A stretch of 64,000 nt of DNA from Candidatus Rokuibacteriota bacterium (GCA_003221695.1 QHSX01000053.1:1-64000), one strand, 5' to 3'. Positions 44,249 to 55,984 are shown, numbered from the stretch's first letter. Numbers and translations are program-made. Notes: generated by a model not told the origin, from the sequence alone.

Positions 44249-45577
44249 TCACAGACTCGCCTCGCCTTCGGCTGCGGCTCGCACCGCGGCCCCGCGTTGT
44301 CCAAAGGTATGCACGACCTTTCCACCGACGATCGTCATCCACGGCCCGCCCGTGAGCCGGGAGCCGCCGAAGGGCGTGTTCCGGCTCTTCGACCGAAACC
44401 GCGCGGGGTCGACGGTCCACTCGATCTCGGGGTCGAGGATCGTCACGTCCGCGGGAGCGCCGGGGGCAAGGCTCCCGCCCGTCAGGCCGAGGAGCCGCGC
44501 CGGGTCGCGCGAGAGCCGCGAGACGAGCGTCGCGAGCGGCAGGAGGCCGGGGCGCACGAGCCGGTCGAGCAGGAGGGCCACGGCGGTCTCGAGCCCGACG
44601 ATTCCGAAGGCGGCCTGATCGAACTCGCCCTCTTTCTCCGCGAGCGCGTGGGGCGCGTGGTCGGTCGCGACGCAGTCGATCGTGCCGTCGGCGAGCGCCT
44701 CGAGGAGCGCCTCGGTGTCGCGCTTGGTCCGGAGGGGCGGCGCCATCTTCGTGTTCGGGTCGAACGTCCGCACGGCGTCCTCGGTGAGGAGCAGATGGTG
44801 CGGGGTGACTTCGGCCGTCACGCGCACGCCGCGCGATTTGCCGTCGCGGACGAGACGGACGGCCCCCGCCGTCGAGAGGTGGGCGATGTGGACGTGGGCG
44901 CCCGTCAGCTCGGCGAGGAGGATGTCGCGCGCGACCATCACGTCCTCGGCGGCCGCGGGCGCACCCGGCAGCCCGAGCTCCGTCGAGACCACGCCCTCGT
45001 TCATCGTGAAGCCGCGACCGAGGCTCGCGTCCTCGGCGTGGCTGATGACGGGCACGCCGAAGGGGAGGACGTACTCCATCGCGCGGCGGTAGAGACCCGC
45101 GTCCATCACGCACGTGCCGTCGTCCGAGAAGGCGACGCAGCCCGCCTCGGCGAGCTCCGCCAGCTCGGCGAGCTCCGCGCCCCGGAGGCCGCGCGTGACC
45201 GCGCCGATCGGATGGACGCGCACCACGCCGTCCGCGCGCGCGGTGGCGAGGATGTAGTCGGTGACGGCGCGATTGTCGTTGACGGGGGTCGTGTTCGCCA
45301 TGCACGCGACCGCCGTGAAGCCGCCCGCCGCCGCCGCGCGCGTGCCCGTCGCGACGGTCTCCTTGTACTCGTGGCCCGGCTCGCGCAGGTGGACGTGGAT
45401 GTCGATGAACCCGGGGCAGACGATCTTGCGCGCGGCGTCCACGACCTCCGCCCCCACGGGCGCCTCGAGACGCTTCCCGACGCGTTCGATCTTGCCCTGA
45501 GCGATCAGCACGTCCTGCACGCCGTCGGTGTTGTTCGCCGGGTCGATGACGCGGCCGTTCTTGACGAGGAGGCTCAC
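44249..45577 (-). CDS. pyrC: Dihydroorotase
   Basis: 442 residues, long (type I, PyrC-like of Gram-positives and deeply branching groups). CPGFIDIHVHLREPGHEYKE metal-binding motif, ACMANTTPVNDN, SDDGTCVMDAGLY, VISHAEDASL, CVATDHAPHA with the catalytic Asp, and GGSRLTGGPWMTIVGGKVVH. GTG start at 45577 overlaps pyrB (GTGA). Closes the ring of carbamoyl-aspartate. Confidence 0.96.
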   Translation of the reverse strand: MSLLVKNGRVIDPANNTDGVQDVLIAQGKIERVGKRLEAPVGAEVVDAARKIVCPGFIDIHVHLREPGHEYKETVATGTRAAAAGGFTAVACMANTTPVNDNRAVTDYILATARADGVVRVHPIGAVTRGLRGAELAELAELAEAGCVAFSDDGTCVMDAGLYRRAMEYVLPFGVPVISHAEDASLGRGFTMNEGVVSTELGLPGAPAAAEDVMVARDILLAELTGAHVHIAHLSTAGAVRLVRDGKSRGVRVTAEVTPHHLLLTEDAVRTFDPNTKMAPPLRTKRDTEALLEALADGTIDCVATDHAPHALAEKEGEFDQAAFGIVGLETAVALLLDRLVRPGLLPLATLVSRLSRDPARLLGLTGGSLAPGAPADVTILDPEIEWTVDPARFRSKSRNTPFGGSRLTGGPWMTIVGGKVVHTFGQRGAAVRAAAEGEASL

Positions 45578-46509
45578 GACGCCTCCCCTCGGCTGCCCGC
45601 GAGCAGGAGCAACACCCCCATCCGCACGGCGACGCCTTTCGCCACCTGGTCCAGGATCACCGAGTACGGCCCGTCGGCGACCTCGGGCGACAGCTCGATG
45701 CCACGGTTGACGGGCCCCGGGTGCATGATCAACACGTCCGGGCGCGCGTGGACCGCGAGCTTCTCGAGCGTGAGGCCCCAGTAGCGCGAGTACTCGCGGA
45801 GGGACGGGACGAGGCCGTTCGTCATGCGCTCGTGCTGGAGGCGCAGCATCATGATCACGTCGACGTCACGGATGGCGTCCTCGAGCCGGTAGCTCACCTT
45901 CACGCCGAGCTCTTGCACGAAGGCCGGGATCAGCGTCGGCGGCCCCGCCACCGTCACCGTCATGCCGAGCTTGCGCATCCCGTGGATGTCGGACCGCGCC
46001 ACGCGGCTGTGGGCGATGTCGCCGACGATCGCGACGTGCAGCCCGTCGAAGTGTGCCTTCTTCTCGCGGATGGTGAGGAGATCGAGGAGGGCTTGCGTGG
46101 GGTGCTCGTGGGCGCCATCGCCTGCGTTCACGATCGAGCACGGGAGCGTGCGCGCGAGCAGCGCGGCGGCGCCGGCTGAGGAGTGACGGACGATGACGAC
46201 GTCCGGGCTCATCGCGGCGATATTTTTCGCCGTATCGATGAAGCTCTCGCCCTTCGTGGTGCTCGAGCCACTGCTCGCGAAGTTGATGACGTCAGCCGAG
46301 AGCCATTTGCCGGCGATCTCGAACGAGGTGCGCGTGCGGGTGGACGGCTCGTAGAAGAGGTTGACGATGGTCTTGCCCCTGAGCGCCGGCACCTTCTTGA
46401 TCTCCCGCGTCGCAATCTCCTGGAGGGAGGCCGCGGTGTCGATCAGGAGGACGATCTCGCTCGCGTCGAGCTCCTGCATCGTGAGCAGATGTTTCCTCGT
46501 CCAACCCAT
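45574..46509 (-). CDS. pyrB: Aspartate carbamoyltransferase catalytic subunit
   Basis: 311 residues. FYEPSTRTRTSFEIAGKWLS phosphate-binding motif, SSTTKGESFIDTAKNI, VVIVRHSSAGAAALLA, HEHPTQALLDLLTI, and MHPGPVNRGIELS. Starts with ATG 2 bases after the pyrR stop. No pyrI regulatory subunit gene is seen, consistent with control by PyrR. Confidence 0.97.
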   Translation of the reverse strand: MGWTRKHLLTMQELDASEIVLLIDTAASLQEIATREIKKVPALRGKTIVNLFYEPSTRTRTSFEIAGKWLSADVINFASSGSSTTKGESFIDTAKNIAAMSPDVVIVRHSSAGAAALLARTLPCSIVNAGDGAHEHPTQALLDLLTIREKKAHFDGLHVAIVGDIAHSRVARSDIHGMRKLGMTVTVAGPPTLIPAFVQELGVKVSYRLEDAIRDVDVIMMLRLQHERMTNGLVPSLREYSRYWGLTLEKLAVHARPDVLIMHPGPVNRGIELSPEVADGPYSVILDQVAKGVAVRMGVLLLLAGSRGEAS

Positions 46510-46511
46510 GC

Positions 46512-47691
<1,180 letters not shown>

Positions 47692-47692
<1 letters not shown>

Positions 47693-48462
47693 CAATCCGC
47701 CAGCGTCGCGACGACCGGCGCATGGTCGGAGGGCTTCGTCCCCTTGCGCTCGTCGCGATCGATCTCGACGGAGCGGCAGCGCGCGGCGAGCGCGGGCGTG
47801 ACCAGAATATGGTCGATCCGGAGCCCCCAGCCGCGGTGGAAGGCGCCGGCGCGATAGTCCCACCACGTGAAGAGACCGCCCTCCTGGCGGTGAAGCCTGA
47901 GCGAGTCCCGGAGTCCCCACGAGAGCAGATCGTGGAACGCCGCGCGCTCGGGCTCGCTGAACATGATCTGGCCGCGCCACTTTTCCGGGTCCCAGACGTC
48001 GCGGTCCTCCGGCGCGATGTTGAGGTCGCCGCAGAGCACGACCGCCGCGTCGGGCGTGGCGGAGGCCTCGAGGAAGGCGCGGAAGCGACGGTACCAGTCG
48101 AGCTTGTAGGCGTACTTGTCCGAGCCGACCTCCTGGCCGTTCGGGCCGTAGACACTCAGGACCGTGAGGCCGGCGACCCGCGCCACCAGGAGGCGCCGCT
48201 GGGCGTCGTCGCCCTCGTCTGGAAGCCCGCGCGCGATGGCCTCGGCGCCCGCGCGCGCGAGGATCGCCACGCCGTTGTAGGTCTGCTGACCGGCGACCAG
48301 CGCCGTGTAGCCGAGCCCCTCGAGCTCGCCGAACGGGAACTGGTCGTCGGTGACCTTCGTCTCCTGGAGGCATACGACGTCGGGCCGCCGCCGCTCGAGC
48401 CACGCGAGGAGGCGTGGCAGCCGCGTGCGGATCGAGTTCACATTCCACGTCGCGATCTTCAC
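47692..48462 (-). CDS. xthA: Exodeoxyribonuclease III
   Basis: 256 residues. KIATWNVNSIRTRLPRLLAW, CLQETKVTDDQFP with the metal Glu, LSVYGPNGQEVGSDKYAYKL, VLCGDLNIAPEDRDVWDPEK, and C-terminal GLRIDHILVT with SDHAPVVATL. AP endonuclease and 3'-5' exonuclease in base excision repair. GTG start at 48462, with a 50-base gap to ntrX. Confidence 0.96.
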
Positions 48463-48512
48463 GCGAGCGGCTCGGCGCGGCGGTCTCGCCGTCGCATCGA
48501 CGCGCGGCGCGC

Positions 48513-49880
<1,368 letters not shown>

Positions 49881-49883
49881 GCG

Positions 49884-52112
49884 CTAGGCCTCGACCGGCG
49901 TGGGGGTGCGCGACACGGGCACCTCGATGATGAACCGACTGCCGCGCGGCTCGTTGTCCTCGACGTGGATCGTGCCGCCGTGCTCGGTGACGATCTCCCA
50001 GACGATCGGCAGCCCGAGCCCCATGCCCGCGGCCTTGGTCGAGAAGTAGGGCAAAAAGAGCTTCTCCTTGTCGTCGGGGCTGATGCCGGGCCCGGTGTCC
50101 GTCACGATGATCCGGGCGTGACCGTTCTCGGCGACCAGCGTGGTCTCGACGACGACCTCGCCCGTGCTGCCCACCGCCTCGACGGCGTTGTCGACCAGAT
50201 TCAGCACCGCTCGCTTGATGCGGTCGGGGTCCACCTCGACGGGCGGCAGGTTCTCCGCGTGCCGCGTGGCCAGCGTGAGTGCCGGGTGCGCCTCGCGGTA
50301 GAGCGCCACCACGGACTCGACGAGCGGCCGGAGATCGGTGGGCCGGGGGACCAGGACGGGCATACGGGCGAAGCGCGAGAACTCGTCCACCAGGCGCCGC
50401 AGGCCGTCGACCTCCTGGATGATCGTGCCGGTGCACTCCGCCACGAGCTGCGCGTCTTCGCGCGTGTCCCGTGCGAGCCGCCGTCGCAGCCGCTGAGCGG
50501 AGAGCTGGATGGGCGTCAGCGGATTCTTGATCTCGTGCGCGATCCGCTGCGCCACCTCCCGCCACGCCGCCACGCGCTGCGCCTTGATGAGCTCGGTGAG
50601 GTCTTCGAAGACGACGACCGCGCCGGCGTACTCGCCCTCGGGCCCGCGCAGCGCAGTCGCCGCGGCGAGCAGCGAGAGGGACGCGCCGCCGCGCCGCAGG
50701 TGGAGCTCCTGCTCGACGGCGCCGGCCTTCGGCCGCCGCGTCCGGTGAACGAGCGCCACCACGTCCGTGACGTCGGGACCGGCAAAGACCTCTTCGAGGA
50801 GCTGGCCGACGGCCGCCTCGCTCACGCCAAACATCTTCGCCGCGGCCCGGTTGATGGTCGTGAGCCGTCCGAGCGGGTCGAACGAGACGACGCCGCTCGA
50901 GAGCGTCTCGAGCACGGTCTCGATGTAGCGGCGGCGATCCTCGAGCTCCGTGTGCTTGTCGGAGAGGTCGAGGTACGCCTCCTCCAGCCGGCGGTTGGAT
51001 TCGCCGAGGTCGTCGGTCATCCGGTTGAACGACGCCACGAGCGCGCCCAGCTCGTCGTCGGCGCGCGCCTGGACCTTGTAGCTGAGGTTGCCGGCCGCGA
51101 CCTCACGCGTGCCCTCGGCGAGCTCGGCGATCGGGCCCGTGATCCCACGCGCCAGGTAGAGCCCGAACCAGGCGAACGAGAAGACCACGATCAGCGTCAT
51201 CAGGAGGAACAGGAGGATGTAGATACCCTTGATCGGCGTCTTCAGGAGCTTGAGCTGCTTGTACTCCTGGAACGCCTGCGAGATCCCGCGCACCCGCGCC
51301 TCGAGGCGCTCGGCGACGTGCGTGGCAACCACGACGACGCCGATGACGCGGAGCGGGGGGTCGCCGTGCGACGACCAGATCGGCATGAAGGCCTCGATGA
51401 GGTCCCCGGACTGGAGCTCGCGGACGGTCGTCACCTCCTGGCCGGCGAGCCCGTGCTTGAGCTGGCTCTCGTTCACGTCGCCGGTCGGAACGTCGCCGAG
51501 CACCGGGTCCTTCACGTGCACGAACTCCCGGCCCTGCGTGTTGAAGACGGTGATCGCGCTGATCCCGAGCTGCTCCTGCTGCTCGACCAGGTACGCGGCG
51601 AGCGCTCCGCGCCGGTCCGCGCGGAGGAGGCCCTCGCGGTCGATCACGCGGCCGATGTGCTGCGCGTGTCGGAGCGCGGTCCGCTCGAGGTTGTTGTAGT
51701 ACGTCTGCGCCACCCCCAGCGCCTGGTCGAGCGGGCGCTCCACCTGCGGCTTGAACCACCCCTCGATCGACTTGTTGATGAAGTTCGACGCGATGAGGAA
51801 GATCAGGATCGCCGGCGCGAGTGAGAGCGACAGAAAGGCGAGCACGAGCTTGGTCTTGAACTTCGCGCCGATGACGTTCTGCCGCCGCTCGAACCAGAGC
51901 TTGACCAGGTTCCGAAACAGCAGCATGACCAGCAGCAGCAGGACGATCAGGTTGAGGTTGAGCAGGGCGAAGATCGTGATGTTGGAGGCGATTGGCAGAT
52001 CGGGCGCGTAGACGTCGGTGTCCACGAAGTTCGCCACGCCGATGAGGAACAGGAACCCCGCGATGATCAGGAGGTTGCGCTTGCGCCGGGTCGCGTCGCT
52101 GAGCAGCGGCAT
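49884..52112 (-). CDS. ntrY: NtrY-like sensor histidine kinase
   Basis: 742 residues. Three N-terminal transmembrane helices (to about residue 110), extracytoplasmic sensor region with a further helix near 290-312 (IYILLFLLMTLIVVFSFAWF), HAMP, PAS (VLETLSSGVVSFDPLGRLTT), HisKA (QRIAHEIKNPLTPIQLSAQR with the phospho-His) and HATPase (NLVDNAVEAVG, TDTGPGISPDDKE, KAAGMGLGLPIVW). Typical NtrY layout. ATG overlaps the DUF4390 stop (TAATG). Confidence 0.94.
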   Translation of the reverse strand: MPLLSDATRRKRNLLIIAGFLFLIGVANFVDTDVYAPDLPIASNITIFALLNLNLIVLLLLVMLLFRNLVKLWFERRQNVIGAKFKTKLVLAFLSLSLAPAILIFLIASNFINKSIEGWFKPQVERPLDQALGVAQTYYNNLERTALRHAQHIGRVIDREGLLRADRRGALAAYLVEQQEQLGISAITVFNTQGREFVHVKDPVLGDVPTGDVNESQLKHGLAGQEVTTVRELQSGDLIEAFMPIWSSHGDPPLRVIGVVVVATHVAERLEARVRGISQAFQEYKQLKLLKTPIKGIYILLFLLMTLIVVFSFAWFGLYLARGITGPIAELAEGTREVAAGNLSYKVQARADDELGALVASFNRMTDDLGESNRRLEEAYLDLSDKHTELEDRRRYIETVLETLSSGVVSFDPLGRLTTINRAAAKMFGVSEAAVGQLLEEVFAGPDVTDVVALVHRTRRPKAGAVEQELHLRRGGASLSLLAAATALRGPEGEYAGAVVVFEDLTELIKAQRVAAWREVAQRIAHEIKNPLTPIQLSAQRLRRRLARDTREDAQLVAECTGTIIQEVDGLRRLVDEFSRFARMPVLVPRPTDLRPLVESVVALYREAHPALTLATRHAENLPPVEVDPDRIKRAVLNLVDNAVEAVGSTGEVVVETTLVAENGHARIIVTDTGPGISPDDKEKLFLPYFSTKAAGMGLGLPIVWEIVTEHGGTIHVEDNEPRGSRFIIEVPVSRTPTPVEA

Positions 52113-52678
52113 TACTGTACCCGTTGGATCGTGCGGTAGGCGGACTGGCGGAAGGTCTGCTCGGCCGTCCCGGCCATCCGCGCGAAGAACGTGTTCTCGC
52201 CGTTGAGCGCCGCCTCGGCGCTGACCCGAATGTAGATCACCGCGCTGGGGTCGAGGGTGCTGGCGGGCGTCATTTTGAGTCCGCGGAGCTCGGACAGGAC
52301 GCGCTGGGCGTCGCGGACGTCCCGCGTGATGTGGACGGGCCGCGCCTCACCCTTGAGGGACGCGACCCGGAACTCCTTGGTCACGACGTTGTAGGCGAGG
52401 GAGCGCTCGACCAGCTTCGTCGTCAGCCGCTGGTCGGGCCAGTAGCGCTTGTACTGCCAGAGCTCGACGGTGAACCGGACGTGCGTCGGGATCCCGCCCT
52501 GGATCCCCTCCTGGAAGGCGTCGGGGATGGCGCCGAACAACACGACGTGCACCGTCACCTCGTGGTCGTTGAGGAAGACGTCGAGGTCGCTGATGCGCAG
52601 CTCGGCGCGCGCGGGCGCCGTGACCCCCAGCGCCAACGCCGCTGCGAGGAGCGAGCGCTTCACACAGGTAGCACGCAT
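52112..52678 (-). CDS. Secreted DUF4390-like protein
   Basis: 188 residues. Sec signal peptide (1-25, APARAE). Body with ISDLDVFLNDHEVTVHVVLF, ELWQYKRYWPDQRLTTKLVE and YNVVTKEFRV matches DUF4390, which commonly precedes ntrY in bacteria that use NtrY-NtrX. Probably a periplasmic accessory of the sensor. TATAAT sits 14 bases upstream of the ATG. Confidence 0.85.
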   Translation of the reverse strand: MRATCVKRSLLAAALALGVTAPARAELRISDLDVFLNDHEVTVHVVLFGAIPDAFQEGIQGGIPTHVRFTVELWQYKRYWPDQRLTTKLVERSLAYNVVTKEFRVASLKGEARPVHITRDVRDAQRVLSELRGLKMTPASTLDPSAVIYIRVSAEAALNGENTFFARMAGTAEQTFRQSAYRTIQRVQ

Positions 52679-52692
52679 ACGCTGGACAGAGC

Positions 52693-52698
52693 ATTATA
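52693..52698 (-). promoter_or_regulatory. -10 element upstream of the DUF4390-ntrYX genes
   Basis: Minus-strand TATAAT, perfect consensus, 14 bases before the ATG at 52678. No clear -35 at 17-18 bases; the region there reads TTCGAC. It lies between lpxC and the DUF4390 gene. Confidence 0.4.
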
Positions 52699-52725
52699 GC
52701 GTGGGAGGTCGAACGGGCCCGCCGC

Positions 52726-53613
52726 TCAGATAGCGGCGAGGCCGGGGGCGGGGACCCGCGGCAGGACGCTGAGGGCGGCGCCGGCGGGCCGCCGCGCGAT
52801 GCCGAGGATGTGCTGGATCGCGCGCACGAGCTCGACGTTGAGCGTGTGGCCCCCGTTGCGCGCGACGACGTGCGCGAGGATCGGGCGACCCAGGAGCGCC
52901 AGGTCGCCGATGAGGTCGAGGATCTTGTGCCGGACGAACTCGTCGCGATAGCGCAGGCCGTTCAGCGGGCCGCCCTTCGCGAGCACGACCGCGTTGTCGA
53001 GCGAGCCGCCGCGCGCGAGCCCGTTCTTCCGCAGAATGCCGAGGTCCTTGAGGAACCCGTACGTGCGCGCCGGCGCGACGTCGTCGACGAAGGAGCGCTC
53101 CGTGGAGGGCGCCCAGGACAGGACCTGCGTGCCGATCGCCGGGTGATCCACGTCGAGCGTGTAGCTGATGCGGAAGGCCGGCGCGGGGAAGATGTGGATC
53201 CAGCGTCCGTCGTTCCCGACGCGGACGGGGCCGGGGAGGGTGAGCGGCCGTCGGCGCGCCGACTGCTGGTTCCGCCCGGCGGCGGCGAGCACGGCAACGA
53301 AAGGCTTCGCGCTGCCGTCCATCGCGGGGATCTCCGGCCCGTCCACCCGGACCTCGAGGTTGTCGATGCCGAGCCCGGCCGCCGCCGCCATCAGGTGCTC
53401 GACGGTCCCGACCCGCGTGCCGTTCTTCCCGATGGTCGTGGCGTAGTGTGAGTTGACGACGCTTTCAGGGGCGGCGGTGATCCGGTCGTCACCGGCCCGG
53501 AACACGATGCCAGTGTCCTCGGGCGCCGGAGACAGGGTGACCTTCGCTTGCTTGCCTGAGTGAAGGCCGACCCCCTCCAGCGTGACCGGCCTTTTGATCG
53601 TGGATTGGCGCAT
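52726..53613 (-). CDS. lpxC: UDP-3-O-acyl-N-acetylglucosamine deacetylase LpxC
   Basis: 295 residues. RQSTIKRPVTLEGVGLHSGK start, VGTVEHLMAAAAGLGIDNLE with the first zinc His, AMDGSAKPF, RTYGFLKDL, and RHKILDLIGDLALLGRPILA with the second zinc His and Asp. First committed step of lipid A synthesis, hence an outer membrane with LPS. The ATG at 53613 lacks a good ribosome-binding site. Confidence 0.96.
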   Translation of the reverse strand: MRQSTIKRPVTLEGVGLHSGKQAKVTLSPAPEDTGIVFRAGDDRITAAPESVVNSHYATTIGKNGTRVGTVEHLMAAAAGLGIDNLEVRVDGPEIPAMDGSAKPFVAVLAAAGRNQQSARRRPLTLPGPVRVGNDGRWIHIFPAPAFRISYTLDVDHPAIGTQVLSWAPSTERSFVDDVAPARTYGFLKDLGILRKNGLARGGSLDNAVVLAKGGPLNGLRYRDEFVRHKILDLIGDLALLGRPILAHVVARNGGHTLNVELVRAIQHILGIARRPAGAALSVLPRVPAPGLAAI

Positions 53614-53784
53614 AAGCCCGGCGCAGGATGAGCAACCCCGATGCCACGCGTTCCGAAAATCGGTAAATGGCTGCCGCCTAACACCTTCTGTGCCTGTCTG
53701 GGGCGACCGCCGTGCCTCCGCGGTGGCATCGATGACACGCGAGTGGCTCGCCGGTGTCTCGCATGGGAGACACGCGCGAGGTAC
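53614..53784. other. Intergenic region, 171 bp, with a 7-bp hairpin
   Basis: Between the archease stop and the lpxC start. Contains the inverted repeat GTGTCTC-GCATGG-GAGACAC at 53754-53773, right after archease, possibly its 3' hairpin. No promoter of the TTGACA type seen for lpxC. Confidence 0.4.
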
Positions 53785-54303
53785 TCAGACGTCGACGATC
53801 ACGCTCACCTGATGGCGCCCGTCTCGCTCCACGACGCTCGCCTGGTGAAGGGTGACGGCCTTGACGACGGTCCCCGGCCGGTGGCGACCAGTGTCGAACG
53901 GCTCACCGTGGAGGACGCCGTGGGCGAGCGTGTCGCTTGCCGAGAGGACCGTGATGCGGCGGGCGACGAAGCCCTCGATCTCGTGCACGTAGAGGCACTC
54001 GTTGATCCAGTTGACGAGCAGGCTCTCGGGCGAGTCGGCCTGCGCGCGGACCTCACGGTGCTCGCGCTCGTCGACCTCGTCGGGCGAGACGATCAGCGCG
54101 AAGACGCCGAGCGCCGCCTGGGCGAAGGCCTCCGTCCGCGTCGGACCCCACGCGCGCACGCCCACGTCGGCGTCCACGTCGAACTGCTCCCAGCCCGCGG
54201 TGGTTGTTGGAGCGGGGGCCGCGAGGCCGGTGCACTCCGTGGGTGGCGTGTCGTGGGTACGGCGTGGCTCCGTTCCCCCAATGCCCGTCGCGTCGTCGGT
54301 CAT
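53785..54303 (-). CDS. Archease, with an N-terminal extension from an R1 repeat
   Basis: 172 residues. The archease fold is clear: DVDADVGVRAWGPTRTEAFA, VRAQADSPESLLVNWINECL, GEPFDTGRHRPGTVVKAVTL and a C-terminal QVSVIVDV whose Asp binds calcium. Archease boosts RtcB RNA ligase and other RNA enzymes. ATG at 54303 overlaps the rsmE stop. Residues about 11-34 (TEPRRTHDTPPTECTGLAAP and following) are encoded by an R1 repeat and precede the conserved part. No rtcB is in the window. Confidence 0.92.
   Translation of the reverse strand: MTDDATGIGGTEPRRTHDTPPTECTGLAAPAPTTTAGWEQFDVDADVGVRAWGPTRTEAFAQAALGVFALIVSPDEVDEREHREVRAQADSPESLLVNWINECLYVHEIEGFVARRITVLSASDTLAHGVLHGEPFDTGRHRPGTVVKAVTLHQASVVERDGRHQVSVIVDV
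54206..54271 (-). repeat. R1 repeat (copy b) in the archease N-terminus
   Basis: Minus-strand GGAGCCACGCCGTACCC, GCCACCCACGGAGTGCACCG, GCCTCGCGGCCCCCGCTCCA. The second half is identical to copy a over 26 bases or more. In frame with archease and without stop codons. No flanking direct duplication recognised. Confidence 0.8.
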
Positions 54304-55109
54304 TGCAGGCCCCCGAATCGGCTCTGGAGGACGGCGAGGATCGCGGGGCCGGCGGTTTCCGACCTCAGAATACGCGGCCCGACGCCGACGACCCTGAAGC
54401 CGTGGGCCTCCGCGGTCTCGACCTCCCGGCGCGATAGTCCGCCCTCCGGACCGATCAGAAGATGCACGTGCGCGCCCACGGGCAGGGTGGGGGGCAGGCT
54501 CTGAGTGAGTGTCGTTCCGAACGGAAGAGCCTGCCCCCCACCCTGCCCCTGCGCCGCCGCGGCTTCCCCCCCGCCCTCCCCTTGGGCTGCCGCGCGTGGC
54601 CACAGGCAGAGCCGAAGGTCAGCGGGCTCGTCGAGCGCCAGGAACTCGGCGAGCGGACGCGCCACGTCGACGGGGGGAATGACGGCGCGGCCGCACTGCT
54701 TCGCCGCTTCCTTGGCCACCCGCTGCCAGCGCCGCGCGCGCTCGCGCCAGCGGCTCGGCTCGAGCGTGACGACCGTCCGCTCCGTGGTGACCGGCACGAT
54801 GCGCGCCACGCCAAGCTCGGTGGCCGCGCGCACGATCGCCTCCATCTTGTCGCCCTTCGGGACCGACTGGATGAGCGTGGCCCGGAGCGGCGACTCGGCG
54901 TCGGTCCGCGCGACACCGAGCACGGTGCCCGTGACGGTCTCGCCGACGTCCTCGAGGCGCACCGTGAAATCACGGCCGGCGCCGTCGGCGGCGATCACCG
55001 TGTCGCCCGCCTTGAGACGCAGCACGCGCGCGAGGTGGCGTGACTCGTCCCGATCGAAGAGGACGCGGCCGTCGTGGATCCGGTCAGGCGCGATCGTGAA
55101 GCGGCGCAC
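54300..55109 (-). CDS. rsmE: 16S rRNA (uracil-1498-N3)-methyltransferase RsmE, with a repeat-encoded insertion
   Basis: 269 residues. PUA-like N-terminal domain (SRHLARVLRLKAGDTVIAAD), then SPOUT knot: LIQSVPKGDKMEAIVRAATE, GVARIVPVTTERTVV, KEAAKQCGRAVIPPV, LLIGPEGGLSRREVETAEAH and GPRILRSETAGPAILAVL. GTG start overlaps prmA by 26 bases. Between LRLCLWPRAA and HVHLLIGPEGG about 35 low-complexity residues (GEGGGEAAAAQGQGGGQA) are added by a long perfect hairpin; the fold's flanking strands are intact. Confidence 0.93.
   Translation of the reverse strand: MRRFTIAPDRIHDGRVLFDRDESRHLARVLRLKAGDTVIAADGAGRDFTVRLEDVGETVTGTVLGVARTDAESPLRATLIQSVPKGDKMEAIVRAATELGVARIVPVTTERTVVTLEPSRWRERARRWQRVAKEAAKQCGRAVIPPVDVARPLAEFLALDEPADLRLCLWPRAAAQGEGGGEAAAAQGQGGGQALPFGTTLTQSLPPTLPVGAHVHLLIGPEGGLSRREVETAEAHGFRVVGVGPRILRSETAGPAILAVLQSRFGGLQ
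54480..54548 (+). repeat. R2 hairpin (copy A) inside rsmE
   Basis: Two perfectly complementary 22-base arms (54480-54501 and 54527-54548) around a 25-base loop. Plus-strand loop core GAGTGTCGTTCCGAACGGAA. Translated in frame in rsmE on the minus strand. Loop shared with copies B and C while the stems differ. Confidence 0.85.
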
Positions 55110-55980
55110 GGACGAGCTCGAGGGTGGTCCAACCCTCTGCCGAGATCGACGCGCGCGGAGCGAAGCCGTGGCCGCCGAGCGCGGCCTCGAGGCCGACCGC
55201 CTCCGCGTCGAGGATGCCGCCGAGCAGGAGGGCGCCTCCGGGGGCGACGTAGCGGGCGTAGCGCGGCGCCAGCCTGAGGTGCGCGGCGGTCAGGAGATTG
55301 GCCACGACGAACGGCGCCGCCGACTCGTCGAGCGCGCCCGCGTCGCCGAGGACACAGCGCACGCGATCGCAGACCCGGTTGCGGGCCGCGTTCGCCATCG
55401 CGGAGGCGACGGCGTCGGGGTCGTCGTCGACCGCGAGGACCTGACCGACGCCGAGCCGCGCGGCGGCGATCGCGAGCACGCCCGAGCCGGTCCCGAGGTC
55501 GATCAGCCGGCGCGGCGCCGTCCGGGCGATCAGCGACTCCAGCCGCTCGAGGCACCCGAGCGTGCTCGGATGCTGTCCGGTGCCGAAGGCGCGGCCGGGC
55601 TCGATCGCGATCACGAGGCGCCCGTTCGCGGGCGGCTGGTCCCAGGGCGGCGCGATCAACAGGCGTTTGCCGACGGGCAGCGGCCGGAAGTGGGCGCGCC
55701 AGGCCTCCGCCCAGTCCTCGCTCGCGAGCGCGACAACGCTCGGCTCGCCGGCCTTGGGAAAGCCGAGCGCGGAGAGCCCGGCGAGGTACTCGCGGACGCT
55801 CTCCTCGAGGGCGCGGGCGAAGAGGGTCTTCGGGAAGAAGGCGCGAAGCCTCGGTCGACGGCCGGGCGTCTCCTCCTCGACGACGCCGAGCGCTCCCAGC
55901 TCCCAGACGAGGTTCGTCAAGCCCTCGGACGTCTCCTCGGGAACCTCGACGGTGAGCTCCCAGTAGCGGGAGGACGACAT
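55084..55980 (-). CDS. prmA: Ribosomal protein L11 methyltransferase
   Basis: 298 residues. EVPEETSEGLTNLVWELGAL N-terminal ferredoxin-like domain, then SAM-binding core: EPGRAFGTGQHPSTLGCLER, LIDLGTGSGVLAIAAARLG, VDDDPDAVASAMANAARN, FVVANLLTAAHLRLAP. ATG at 55980, 4 bases after the dnaJ stop. In the dnaJ-prmA-rsmE order seen in many bacteria. Confidence 0.95.
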   Translation of the reverse strand: MSSSRYWELTVEVPEETSEGLTNLVWELGALGVVEEETPGRRPRLRAFFPKTLFARALEESVREYLAGLSALGFPKAGEPSVVALASEDWAEAWRAHFRPLPVGKRLLIAPPWDQPPANGRLVIAIEPGRAFGTGQHPSTLGCLERLESLIARTAPRRLIDLGTGSGVLAIAAARLGVGQVLAVDDDPDAVASAMANAARNRVCDRVRCVLGDAGALDESAAPFVVANLLTAAHLRLAPRYARYVAPGGALLLGGILDAEAVGLEAALGGHGFAPRASISAEGWTTLELVRAPLHDRA

Positions 55981-55984
55981 CGGC

